DNA of 64,000 nucleotides from NCBI RefSeq assembly GCF_000233955.1, contig NZ_JH376661.1, positions 1-64,000 on the forward strand. The letters run 5' to 3'. The stretch comes from Paraprevotella clara YIT 11840 (GTDB taxonomy: Bacteria; Bacteroidota; Bacteroidia; Bacteroidales; Bacteroidaceae). Both the position numbers and the translations under genes were made by a program. Below the pieces are notes generated by a model, which saw only the letters and a program-made list of their open reading frames with translations, had not been told where the DNA came from and made no database searches. Below, in pieces: positions 36,065 through 44,504 of the stretch; within the stretch, counting starts at the first letter, position 1, and each line of letters opens with the position of its first letter.

Positions 36065-37539
36065 TTGTTTATGTTTTCATCTTCCAATACGACTTCTATC
36101 ACGCCCATGGCATCGGACACGTCATACGCCCCGTCGCCGTTCATGTCCGCCACTTCCGGTATGAACGTTTCCGTTTCCTCCTCTATCACATGGGTAATCA
36201 GGTTCATCTTGTCCGACACGTTCACCACTCCGTCGCCATTGGTGTCCCCTTGGTCGAACACATATATCCGGCCGTTGCGGGTTGAAGCCGTCAAATGGTT
36301 GCCGTCGGGTTCCGTCACCGACACTTGGTTGATTTTCACTTGCCGCGACTGTCCGGCAGGGAAGGTCTCCGGCACGCGTACTTTAAACTGGAACATCCTC
36401 GCGTTGCCCGGAGAAAGCCTGCCTCCCGTCAGCGTGAACACATAAGACGTGTCCGAGGTCGCCACAGCCGAGACGGTATATCCTTCCGCTTTCGGTGACA
36501 TCTCCACCGACTCCATGTCCGGCACCAAATCCACCGGGAAAGTCAGTTGGAATGTCATGTCACGCAATTCGTCCAACGTACTCATGTAAACCGGATAATC
36601 CACGGTCGTACCGGGCATGCCCACCACCGACATCAGGTAAAACGCATATTTCAGGTCTTCCGGCGTGGAAGGCTCGGACGGGCTGTCCGGACAGTAGACG
36701 AATTCCGCCCGGAAATGCACGTCGGCCTTTCCCATGGTGTAGGAAAAAGACGGTAACTCCGTATAAGGCTCGCCATCTTTCCACCAACGCACGAACTTGT
36801 AACCCGTATTCGGGTATGCACTGATATACGTACTTTCCCCTTCACGGCAACGGCTTGCCCCCGACACCGTGCCTCCTTCCGTGGCTTCATAATACAAATT
36901 ATGAGACAGCACCGGATCGGACGGTTCCGACGGAGCCGACGGGTTGAAACGGAATTGTGCCGTCAGTGTCTCGGATTCCGCCTTGGTCGTATAAGTGAAA
37001 TCCTTTTGGGTGGACACGACCGTCCCCTTGGCATCTGTCCACTGCACAAACTCGAAATTCGTTTGGCAGTTGGCCGAAAGGCGTACGGACTGACCGGCTT
37101 GGTAGCGTCCGCCGCCGCTTACAGTCCCTCCCGTACCGGCCACGACGCTCAATGTGAAATATTGCACAATGGAAGGGTCGGACGGTTCCGAGGGCGAACC
37201 GGGAGAGTAGGTGAAACGAGCCACCAACGTATCGGGCTTCGTCCCCTTCACGAAATTAAAGGAAGAAGAGGAAGACAAAAGCTTGCCTTCCGTGTCCGTC
37301 CAACACTCGAATACGAAACCGCTGTTCGCGGAGGCACTGACCCGAACGGACTCGCCGGGCACATGGCGGCCTCCTCCCGAAAGCCGCCCACCGTCCGACG
37401 GCACGGCCTGCAACACCAACGGCACGGGAGGCACGCCGGGTTCCGACGGGCTGTCGGGATTAAAACCGCTTTGCCCGTAGGCCGCCAGGCCACACAACAG
37501 CCCGGCTAAGCCCAAAGACATACATTTAAAACTACACAT
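36061..37539 (-). CDS. Secreted protein with InlB-like repeats, cohesin-like domain and dockerin
   Basis: The 492-residue protein has a signal peptide (to about 22) and three divergent InlB-B/Flg_new-type repeats (about 42-110, 125-200, 215-283), each of the form GGxxSGGGRxxxGxSVxxSA...FxxWTD. These are separated by four P-x-SPSEPSDP linkers, followed by a cohesin-like domain (about 297-427). The end is a type I dockerin pair: DTNGDGVVNVSDKMNLI (432-448) and DMNGDGAYDVSDAMGVI (465-481), both with full calcium loops. It probably sits at the cell surface or in a secreted complex. It starts 13 bases after the LRR gene and overlaps the next gene by 4 bases. Confidence 0.78.
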   Translation of the reverse strand: MCSFKCMSLGLAGLLCGLAAYGQSGFNPDSPSEPGVPPVPLVLQAVPSDGGRLSGGGRHVPGESVRVSASANSGFVFECWTDTEGKLLSSSSSFNFVKGTKPDTLVARFTYSPGSPSEPSDPSIVQYFTLSVVAGTGGTVSGGGRYQAGQSVRLSANCQTNFEFVQWTDAKGTVVSTQKDFTYTTKAESETLTAQFRFNPSAPSEPSDPVLSHNLYYEATEGGTVSGASRCREGESTYISAYPNTGYKFVRWWKDGEPYTELPSFSYTMGKADVHFRAEFVYCPDSPSEPSTPEDLKYAFYLMSVVGMPGTTVDYPVYMSTLDELRDMTFQLTFPVDLVPDMESVEMSPKAEGYTVSAVATSDTSYVFTLTGGRLSPGNARMFQFKVRVPETFPAGQSRQVKINQVSVTEPDGNHLTASTRNGRIYVFDQGDTNGDGVVNVSDKMNLITHVIEEETETFIPEVADMNGDGAYDVSDAMGVIEVVLEDENINK

Positions 37540-37552
37540 AAGCCTACATTTT

Positions 37553-40500
37553 TCAGTCTACGACTATTTTCACCACTTGTCCTGCCGCATGCACGAGGTA
37601 AATGCCACGGGACAGGCTCACCCTGTAGCTTCCACCGTCGGCCGTTCCTTCATGTGCCAAACGCCCGTCCGGCGTATAAACCTTCACGCTGCCGGTTGCG
37701 TTCTCAAGGCACAGTCCCCCGTCCACGGCCTTCACCGACATTTTCGCGCTGGCAGCAGTACCGATGCCGGTCTCGCCGCCAACCTCAACCTTCAGTTCAA
37801 ACCGTGCGTCATCCTGTCCTGCTTCTGCCGTAAAGTGGTATTCCCCGGTGGAGAGGTCGGTCTCAGAACCCGTCTGATGGTCTATCAGCCAAACCTTATC
37901 CCCGTCTCCACGGGAAAGAGCGAAAGTGTAAGCCCCGTCCTGAGGCGCATAGAAGCCCAACATCACCCGTCCGTCCGACACGGGACGCTCATTGATGGCA
38001 TACGTTGTCCCGTCCGCATCCAATGAATACACTTGCGGCACAGACTGGTCCATGCTCATGAACTTGGAAGCGTCGCAAGCCATGTCATACCCCTCCGTAC
38101 GTTCCGCGTTGAACACCACACGGGTATGGTCGGACTTGTCTCCGGCCTGCAATTCCAGATCTATCAGTCGACGTGGGAGCGGCATGCCGCGCAAAGCCGG
38201 ACGAACATTGACTTGTTGTGTACCGATTTCCGATGTCACCTGCCGCCCTTCGAGCGGGAAAGAAAGTGAAGACACTTCCTCAGGACACTGCACGAAAAAC
38301 GCCTGGTTGGGCATCAAGGCATATTCGTCGTCGATGATGGAATAAGCGTCATAACGCTGTGCGCTGACGTTCCACACCGTGATGGGGGCGGTGAAGTTGA
38401 TATGGTTGATGTTATAGAACGTCTGGTAGGGATTGCCTACGAGGTTCCAACCTTGGTCGGAAGCCGTTTCTGAAGGATGGGCTTCAAGAGCCTTGGCAAA
38501 TTCCTTGTAGGCCACGACGTACTGTTTGGTTTCGTTGTCCAAGGCATGGAAGTTCAACCAAGCGTCCTTGTTAGCTTGCAGGATAAAGCCCGTGCCGGCC
38601 GTAATCACGGTATCTGCGTCATAGTCCTTCCAACTGTTTCCGGCACCGTCGGCTGCACGCAAGCTTCCATCGTAGTAACGCACTGCCATTTGCACGTCCG
38701 AAGCATGCTCTATCTCAGACACTTTGAAATCGAAAGGCAGACTGATGAAGTACCACTTGTTACCGGAAACATAATATCCGTGCACATAGTCCCCTTGTAT
38801 CTCCATGTCGCCGCAGTTACTCAATAAGGTTGCAGTATTGTTATTGTCATTCCCGTTGGTTTCAGTGTAAAGGTCGTGGAATGCCATCGGAGTGTCGCCA
38901 TTCACTTTCAGGCTACCGCTTCCCCGGACAGACATGTCGGGGCATCCTTCGAAACGGTCACGCGCATTCAAGACCAAAGGTTGGTAGATTTCCCAAGCCT
39001 TCACTTCGGCCGTGCCGAACCCTTCTATGTTCCCGTAAGTGTACCAATATTCATCCAGTTTGTAGGAGTTGACCAAATAGGAAGGCACTTTCAGGGTGAC
39101 TTGCTTTTTCAACGATTCCGCCACCAGATTAGAACAATCCACCATGGTGGGCGAACGCAGGACGACCGTCTCCAACTTATTGCAATTATCGAACATCCCT
39201 TGGTCTACGTGGTACCAAGATACCGGCAACTCCGCATACACCAGATTGGGACAGTTGGAGAACGGGGATCTGCTGAGGAAAACCAACTCCTTTGAATGCA
39301 AAATCACCGTATCGTTCTTTATCCCGGAGAAAGCCCAAGGCCCGATGCTTTTCAAACTTTCAGGAAAATAAGTTATCGTCAAATTAGGAGAACTGAAAGC
39401 ACCTTCTCCCACGGTTTCCAACTTTTCCGGCAGGCGCAGGCTGTCATCCAACACCGCACAGTCGCTAAATACCCTACTTGGTATTTCCTTAATATCTTCA
39501 GGCAGGGATATGGATTCCAAGAACGGACAATGCCAAAAAGCACCTTGTCCTATCTTCGTAACCGTAGAAGGCAAAAAGGCCTCCTTTACAACAGAATATT
39601 GAAATGCATATCTTCCTATCTCTTGTAATCCTTCCGGAAAAACGATATCTGTTACATTGGTAAATCTAAAGGCTCCTTCCTCAATCACTTCCAACGTCGG
39701 AGGAAGCTTGATTTCATGGAAAAACGGCCAGTCTCCGTTACCATCTCCATAAGTGTCTGTACAACGGAATTGTTCAAACGGGATCTTCGAAGTCTCCGCT
39801 TCGCTTAAGTCTAACGAATAAAGATTGCCCATCATGGAAATCTTGGCCCAGTCGTCATCGTTCATCTTTCCGCTTACCTTCAAGCGGCGCACATCATTCA
39901 GGTGATTGACATGGTAAAGTACCTCCGTACCCAAACTTCCGGGTTCCAACAGGCTTACGGCAATGGACGGGGTACGTTCCACACCGATATACTCAAGTCT
40001 TACAGAATGCCCACGTCCCTCAGCTATCCACTGCCATTCTATGGTATGTTTACCCGGAGAAAGCTTTTCAAAATAACGATGCCCATCATGACCTGAAGAT
40101 ATTTGCTCATCATTCCAAAATTCACGTACAGGAACGCCATCCACCAAAACAACCAAACGTTCATTTGCATTCAATATTTGTCCACCCACCACATAAGAAA
40201 AAGTAGACTCTTCATCCACTGTGACTTTCGCCGTTAGTTTTCCACCTTCTCCTGATATATATCCATTGGACTCCTCCCACGGATTCTCCAAGTCATTCTC
40301 AAAGAAGATAGGATAGTCCGACCATTCGGGAACTTCCACCTCCTGTGTCAGCTCAAAGGAAGATGTTAAGACATTCGTGGCCTCAACCAATTCCTCCACC
40401 GTACTTTCCGCATCCGCATAAACGGCTTCAAACTTCTCCACGTCGTAGCCGTAACCATCTGTGGCCTGCAAGGCGCTATACAGATTCAGTTTGGCGCAAT

Positions 40501-41017
40501 AATAATCCCCCGCATCGCCGTCTACCAGTTTCCAAGACACGTGCGCAGTGGAAGGCAAGTTGGGATACACCATGGTGTTCTCGCCTCCGTCCCATCCTAA
40601 GAACTGGTCGGCATTATAATACGAAGAGGATTCATCCGTCTGGATGGTATAGGTATCCCCGGAAAGCGTGATGTCCCAGTTACACGCGCTGTAAGACGCA
40701 GAAGAATAATTTCCTCTTACGTCCGTCTGCGAACTACGGTACAAATAGTCTTGCGTGGAAACAAACTGCACATTGTAACCGTTCTCCCCGGCCTGCGTCA
40801 CGATGACTTTTGCACCGGTGTCGCCAAAGGCCACATTATAATTGTCCGCCGACAAAGTAAGGAATTTCCCCGCCCCCGTATTATAGAAGTAATATTCTTG
40901 GCCGGGTGTCAGGGTTGTAAAATCCGGAAAGACGGGAGCTTCCCGGTCGGCGGCTTCAGCGTACACCGCCCCCACGCTTGCCACGACGGCAAGCACTACA
41001 TGTTTGATTGTTCTCAT
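37553..41017 (-). CDS. BspA-like leucine-rich-repeat surface protein
   Basis: The 1154-residue secreted protein has a signal peptide (to about 22, VYAEA), an N-terminal beta-rich domain (30-190) and a carbohydrate-binding-like segment (about 230-350). LRR_5 (BspA/Treponema type) repeats run from about 385 to 690, e.g. PEGLQEIGRYAFQYS and PSTVTKIGQGAFWHC. The later domains end in a sorting-type tail, VKVYTPDGRL...GIYLVHAAGQVVK. BspA-like proteins bind host or bacterial surface partners. It is the first gene of the operon 41017-34402. The 540-base upstream region holds the structured RNA candidate and no other gene. Confidence 0.82.
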   Translation of the reverse strand: MRTIKHVVLAVVASVGAVYAEAADREAPVFPDFTTLTPGQEYYFYNTGAGKFLTLSADNYNVAFGDTGAKVIVTQAGENGYNVQFVSTQDYLYRSSQTDVRGNYSSASYSACNWDITLSGDTYTIQTDESSSYYNADQFLGWDGGENTMVYPNLPSTAHVSWKLVDGDAGDYYCAKLNLYSALQATDGYGYDVEKFEAVYADAESTVEELVEATNVLTSSFELTQEVEVPEWSDYPIFFENDLENPWEESNGYISGEGGKLTAKVTVDEESTFSYVVGGQILNANERLVVLVDGVPVREFWNDEQISSGHDGHRYFEKLSPGKHTIEWQWIAEGRGHSVRLEYIGVERTPSIAVSLLEPGSLGTEVLYHVNHLNDVRRLKVSGKMNDDDWAKISMMGNLYSLDLSEAETSKIPFEQFRCTDTYGDGNGDWPFFHEIKLPPTLEVIEEGAFRFTNVTDIVFPEGLQEIGRYAFQYSVVKEAFLPSTVTKIGQGAFWHCPFLESISLPEDIKEIPSRVFSDCAVLDDSLRLPEKLETVGEGAFSSPNLTITYFPESLKSIGPWAFSGIKNDTVILHSKELVFLSRSPFSNCPNLVYAELPVSWYHVDQGMFDNCNKLETVVLRSPTMVDCSNLVAESLKKQVTLKVPSYLVNSYKLDEYWYTYGNIEGFGTAEVKAWEIYQPLVLNARDRFEGCPDMSVRGSGSLKVNGDTPMAFHDLYTETNGNDNNNTATLLSNCGDMEIQGDYVHGYYVSGNKWYFISLPFDFKVSEIEHASDVQMAVRYYDGSLRAADGAGNSWKDYDADTVITAGTGFILQANKDAWLNFHALDNETKQYVVAYKEFAKALEAHPSETASDQGWNLVGNPYQTFYNINHINFTAPITVWNVSAQRYDAYSIIDDEYALMPNQAFFVQCPEEVSSLSFPLEGRQVTSEIGTQQVNVRPALRGMPLPRRLIDLELQAGDKSDHTRVVFNAERTEGYDMACDASKFMSMDQSVPQVYSLDADGTTYAINERPVSDGRVMLGFYAPQDGAYTFALSRGDGDKVWLIDHQTGSETDLSTGEYHFTAEAGQDDARFELKVEVGGETGIGTAASAKMSVKAVDGGLCLENATGSVKVYTPDGRLAHEGTADGGSYRVSLSRGIYLVHAAGQVVKIVVD

Positions 41018-41065
41018 TTGTTTCTTTTTTAGATGTGATTAAATTTTACTTGGCTTTTTGAATGG

Positions 41066-41226
41066 ATAAAAAGAAAGGCGAGAACTGTCTTTCCGCTTAC
41101 TAACCACTCTGGGAACCGCCAAGTCACCCTCACATCCTAATAAGCACAGACAGTCCACGCCTTGCGGCGTGAACTCCGTTTTACTTATCCCCGGATATTG
41201 AAATTGGCGGTTTCAGAGTGATGAGA
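41066..41226 (-). ncRNA. Rod-shaped structured RNA candidate, 6S RNA-like
   Basis: On the minus strand, CACTCTGAAACCGCCA (41220-41205) pairs with TGGCGGTTCCCAGAGTG (41121-41105) with one bulge, making a closing stem. Inside lies a large bubble of about 15 bases per side, then ATAAG/CTTAT, another internal loop, and the stem GTTCACGCC/GGCGTGGAC capped by GCAA. A weak GAAAG/CTTTC hairpin with a U-run follows (41093-41068). This order matches 6S RNA. An alternative is a leader element of the LRR operon, whose start codon is about 50 bases further on. No perfect promoter is seen; TAGTTTCT near 41239 is a weak -7 box. Confidence 0.45.
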
Positions 41227-41460
41227 ATAAGAAACTACGTTCTATTTATGGTTCTTGTTCCGTTTCAGACAGCCTCCCTTCTTCACGGCATGCTACGGCT
41301 TGGCCGCAAACATCCCCAAAGGAAATACGTCTTTTTCTGGTTCTTGTTATTTCTATTTTTAAGTTAGACATCGGAAGCCCCTCATCCGGCCTGCTTCCCT
41401 TTCCACTCACCCGCAGAAGTTTCCCCCTGCTTCACGCCCGGGCATCTGGCACCCGGACGA

Positions 41461-41485
41461 AATACATTGCAAAGAAATGTATTTT
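41461..41485. repeat. Small inverted repeat downstream of acetyltransferase gene
   Basis: AAATACATT (41461-41469) and AATGTATTT (41477-41485) are perfect complements with a 7-base loop. A T-run follows on the plus strand, so it could act as a weak terminator or be part of a regulatory region. The remaining sequence from 41240 to 41555 shows no gene. Confidence 0.4.
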
Positions 41486-41555
41486 TCGTGAGAACTCATA
41501 ATTTTTCGCACTCTTTCTCACTGAAAGGCCTAAAAAACCACACTTTAAAATGCCC

Positions 41556-42134
41556 CTATTCTTTTTCAGCACCAGCTTTCCCGTTCAGCCTTTTCTTCAC
41601 TATGGCCGGACAGCCTGCCGCAAGGGAATCGTCGGGAATATCTTTCACCACCACGCTACCGGCAGCAATGACGCAGCGATTCCCGATGGTCACTCCCGGA
41701 CAAACCACCACGCCACCGCCCAACCAACAGTCTTCACCGATGGTAATGGGATAGGCAGTTTCTTTCGGTTCGCGACGTTCCATGTAATCAATAGGATGTT
41801 GGGGCGTGTAAAACTGGCAACAAGGCCCCACCTTCGTATTCCTCCCGATGCGGACGTAACCGGCATCGAGCATCACGCAATTATAATTCACAAACACATT
41901 TTCGCCCAACACGATGCCCGTGCCATGGTCGCATTGAAAAGGAGGGTTAACCACAGAAGTGGACGGTATGCCGGGTATCAGGTCTTCTATCGTCTTCCGG
42001 TAATTCCCGTCGTACACGGTCATCGTCCGCATTCGGGCACACAGCGTGGCAGCACGCTCGAAACTCTCTTGCAACTCCGGCGCGGCGAAGCAATAAAGTT
42101 CCCCGCTGCGCATCTTTTCCATTTCCGTCTTCAT
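41556..42134 (-). CDS. Maltose/galactoside O-acetyltransferase-like hexapeptide protein
   Basis: The 192-residue cytoplasmic acyltransferase of the LacA/Maa family transfers acetyl from acetyl-CoA to a sugar hydroxyl. It has the N-terminal helical Mac domain (EMEKMRSGELYCFAAPEL, 5-60) and then left-handed beta-helix hexapeptide repeats, with the catalytic His in YTPQHPID and the extended CoA-loop IGEDCWLGGGVVVCPGVTIG. The frame is open to 42263, but ATG 42134 gives the family start. A -7 box is at 42165-42172. The acceptor sugar is unknown. Confidence 0.9.
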   Translation of the reverse strand: MKTEMEKMRSGELYCFAAPELQESFERAATLCARMRTMTVYDGNYRKTIEDLIPGIPSTSVVNPPFQCDHGTGIVLGENVFVNYNCVMLDAGYVRIGRNTKVGPCCQFYTPQHPIDYMERREPKETAYPITIGEDCWLGGGVVVCPGVTIGNRCVIAAGSVVVKDIPDDSLAAGCPAIVKKRLNGKAGAEKE

Positions 42135-42164
42135 ATTTTTCCCTTTTGTCTTGTTCTTCAAACG

Positions 42165-42172
42165 CAAAGTTA
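42165..42172 (-). promoter_or_regulatory. -7 box (TAACTTTG) for the acetyltransferase gene
   Basis: On the minus strand TAACTTTG (42172 to 42165) lies 30 bases before the start codon. No -33 box is obvious. Confidence 0.5.
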
Positions 42173-42336
42173 AGAAGAATCCGGTTGAGATAGTAGAAAA
42201 CAATACAATAACTTTCAAGCAGGACCTAAAACAACAGACTGACCGTCTCCCACCTGCCACCAACCTGAATCACGCAATTCAACCTCATCCCGAAAACAGC
42301 CGCAAAAAACCGTCCAACACCCCGGCAGACACCTTG

Positions 42337-42407
42337 TTTTCAATCTGCGCCAAACGATTTTTCAATCTCAGCCGAACGAAAAATCGTTTGGCTGAGATTG
42401 AAAATCG
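42337..42407. repeat. Dispersed hairpin repeat
   Basis: A long stem-loop runs from CGATTTTTCAATCTCAGCCG.. (left arm 42355-42379) to CGTTTGGCTGAGATTGAAAATCG (right arm 42386-42407), with one bulge and one mismatch around a 6-base AAAAAT loop. The preceding 42341-42363 closely matches 20211-20231, and 42368-42385 is matched exactly, inverted, at 57587-57604. It lies between the 3' end of the DUF4251 gene and the 5' end of the acetyltransferase gene. Confidence 0.7.
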
Positions 42408-42431
42408 CTCTTGCCGAGCCCGAATTCAAGG

Positions 42432-42881
42432 TCAAATGTCCTCGTTCCAATAGCCACTATACGAAATACTCTGCGCATTACTCGGAATTAAGATAATATC
42501 CGCCCTTCCGCTCTCGTATCCCGTCACGGTAAACTTATACACTACCGGCACCTTGCGCACGCTGAACTCCACACGCTTCCCCTTGTCGCCCACATCACGG
42601 GTCTTGACGTCCTTCGCCGGAAGGGCGAAACGCAGGCCGTCGTCGTTCATTGCCGGTTGGTACACCCTTCCCATATAAGGCAAATACACAAAAGCGGAAT
42701 CATTACGCAATGCCACTCCGTAACCGTATGAAAGCGTACGTGCCGGATAAGATACCGGCATCATATACGTCACAGCCACATTAAAGCTGTCGGCATCGAA
42801 AACTTTGGCGTCCTGTGAGAAAACCGACATCAGACTCCCCCATAAACAAACCGCCGACAATACCAATCGCTTGCCCATCAT
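42432..42881 (-). CDS. DUF4251-family secreted protein
   Basis: The 149-residue protein has a signal peptide (to about 22, SVFSQ) and a small beta-rich domain with SYGYGVALRNDSAFVYLPYMGR, the pattern of Bacteroidales DUF4251 proteins. The function of the family is unknown. ATG 42881 or 42878 are both possible. It follows the larger secreted protein gene (42907-44412) by 25 bases and is probably in the same transcript. Confidence 0.75.
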   Translation of the reverse strand: MMGKRLVLSAVCLWGSLMSVFSQDAKVFDADSFNVAVTYMMPVSYPARTLSYGYGVALRNDSAFVYLPYMGRVYQPAMNDDGLRFALPAKDVKTRDVGDKGKRVEFSVRKVPVVYKFTVTGYESGRADIILIPSNAQSISYSGYWNEDI

Positions 42882-42906
42882 TTTATTCTGTCTTTAAGTT
42901 GCACTT

Positions 42907-44412
42907 CTATCTAACCAATAATTTGCCGGCTACAGCCTCTTCCGTATCTTCCAATTCCAAACGGTAATAATATATTCCGGGTTTCAGTCCACGTATTTCG
43001 ACTGTCCCTCCATCCATGCGGATATCTGCCACCTTACCGCCGTCAGCCGCATACACGTAAAGCCTGTCTGCCCGTCTGCTGCCCGTCCAATAGAAGGCAG
43101 CCGTACCATCCGACACACGGACATCCAACAGGCCACTCTTGGCTGAGCGCACGCTTTCTCCTTTCAGAGTGGTACAGTCCAAATAATCGGGATGGAGATA
43201 TAGGCCGTCCCCGTCCTCATAACAACAGATAAGCCTATGACGGGCATATAAAGTCCAAGTCCTGACATCATAAATCGGCGACTCACATGCCATGAATCCC
43301 CGAAGAGAACCAATTCCTTCCACCCATACCTCATTTGAATCCTTTCCTAAGTACAAACGCCTACGAGCTATACCATTATAGTCAGCCGTGTCCACGCCTG
43401 TTACATAAGTCGTATCATATTCTATTATTTTAGGTTCATAATTCGTCACCCGGTCGTTCACTGTACTCACACGCACCACTACGTCCCCTTTTTCCAACGA
43501 AAAGTCATAACAACAGGCCAAGACACGCGGATAAGCGTCCTCTCCCCACGTTTCCTCACCCAACGTTTCCATCCAATAAATTTTCCGGTTCGCCTCTTGA
43601 AGGAAACCTACAAACTCACCATTCCTATACAACGAGAAACGCCCAGAAGAACCCTGAGCTGCCAAAGTGTACTGTACATGCTTTTTCCCCTCATAATCCT
43701 CATAATCCTCCTGATGCCATGACATCCTTTCGGAAAGCATCGGCGGCAGCTCATTCTTCACAAGTTCACCATTGAAATACAACGTTTTTCCATCGGCAAC
43801 CACAGACAGCAATCGAGTGTTAATGATAGAACCGTCTGTTGCGAACTCACGCCACCTTTCAAAGAAACCACATTCGCTTCCGATTCCCTCGATCCATCGT
43901 TCTTCATTTACCAAACAATTGGTCTGCGCCACGTAAAGCACCCGGCGTCCTTCCACCGTATCTGCCCGCGTCACCGTCATCTCCTGCAAGACAGACAAAT
44001 CCAGCCCCAACTCCTCTGCCTCCTCTTCATTACGGAAGATTCCAGGAACGCCATATTCCGCATAATAGAATTTGTCACCTACCTGCATAGAGAAGTCATA
44101 AAGCACACGGGGCACGGCTCTCCCCGTACCATCAGGCAACGGCTTATACCACACTTCCTTCCCAACTTCGCGAAAAACACCCTGAAGCCTCTCATTATAA
44201 TACAACTTCTTCCAACTTTCACCCGCCAACAAAGTGTCCTCCCCTAAACGATAAAGGTCCATTCTTGTATGGTATCCTTTATGGGCAAAAATATTATCAT
44301 GTTCATACGGCATATACCAACATGTCCCCGTCTTGGAAAACTCTGTCTGAGCCGTCAGCGAAGCGCACCAAACCATGGCCAGACAACACAAAAAAGTAAA
44401 CTTTGTTTTCAT
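42907..44412 (-). CDS. Secreted protein with a duplicated domain and sorting-type C terminus
   Basis: The 501-residue protein has a signal peptide (to about 22, SLTAQ) and two copies of one domain. Paired phrases include WKKLYYNE..VFREVGKEVWYKPL with FSLYRNGEFVGFLQEANRKIYWME, YDFSMQVGDKFYY with YDFSLEKGDVVV, and ERWIEGIGSECGFF with EVWVEGIGSLRGFM. The end (about 435-501) resembles a type IX sorting tail: LYVYAADGG...GLKPGIYYYRLE. ATG 44412 is preferred over 44418 because AAAGGAG (44425 to 44419) stands 6 bases before it, a rare clear Shine-Dalgarno sequence here. The domain itself is not recognised. Confidence 0.7.
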   Translation of the reverse strand: MKTKFTFLCCLAMVWCASLTAQTEFSKTGTCWYMPYEHDNIFAHKGYHTRMDLYRLGEDTLLAGESWKKLYYNERLQGVFREVGKEVWYKPLPDGTGRAVPRVLYDFSMQVGDKFYYAEYGVPGIFRNEEEAEELGLDLSVLQEMTVTRADTVEGRRVLYVAQTNCLVNEERWIEGIGSECGFFERWREFATDGSIINTRLLSVVADGKTLYFNGELVKNELPPMLSERMSWHQEDYEDYEGKKHVQYTLAAQGSSGRFSLYRNGEFVGFLQEANRKIYWMETLGEETWGEDAYPRVLACCYDFSLEKGDVVVRVSTVNDRVTNYEPKIIEYDTTYVTGVDTADYNGIARRRLYLGKDSNEVWVEGIGSLRGFMACESPIYDVRTWTLYARHRLICCYEDGDGLYLHPDYLDCTTLKGESVRSAKSGLLDVRVSDGTAAFYWTGSRRADRLYVYAADGGKVADIRMDGGTVEIRGLKPGIYYYRLELEDTEEAVAGKLLVR

Positions 44413-44442
44413 AGGCATCTCCTTTCTTTAAAGGTTATAAAA

Positions 44443-44486
44443 AACGGCCTTTGCTGTTTGACTATAAAGTAACAACAAAGGCCGTT
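44443..44486 (-). terminator. hisS terminator
   Basis: Arms AACGGCCTTTG (44443-44453) and CAAAGGCCGTT (44476-44486) pair perfectly; on the minus strand a run of six T follows. It lies 18 bases after the hisS stop. Confidence 0.85.
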
Positions 44487-44504
44487 AAGTTGTACCCCGA
44501 AGGA

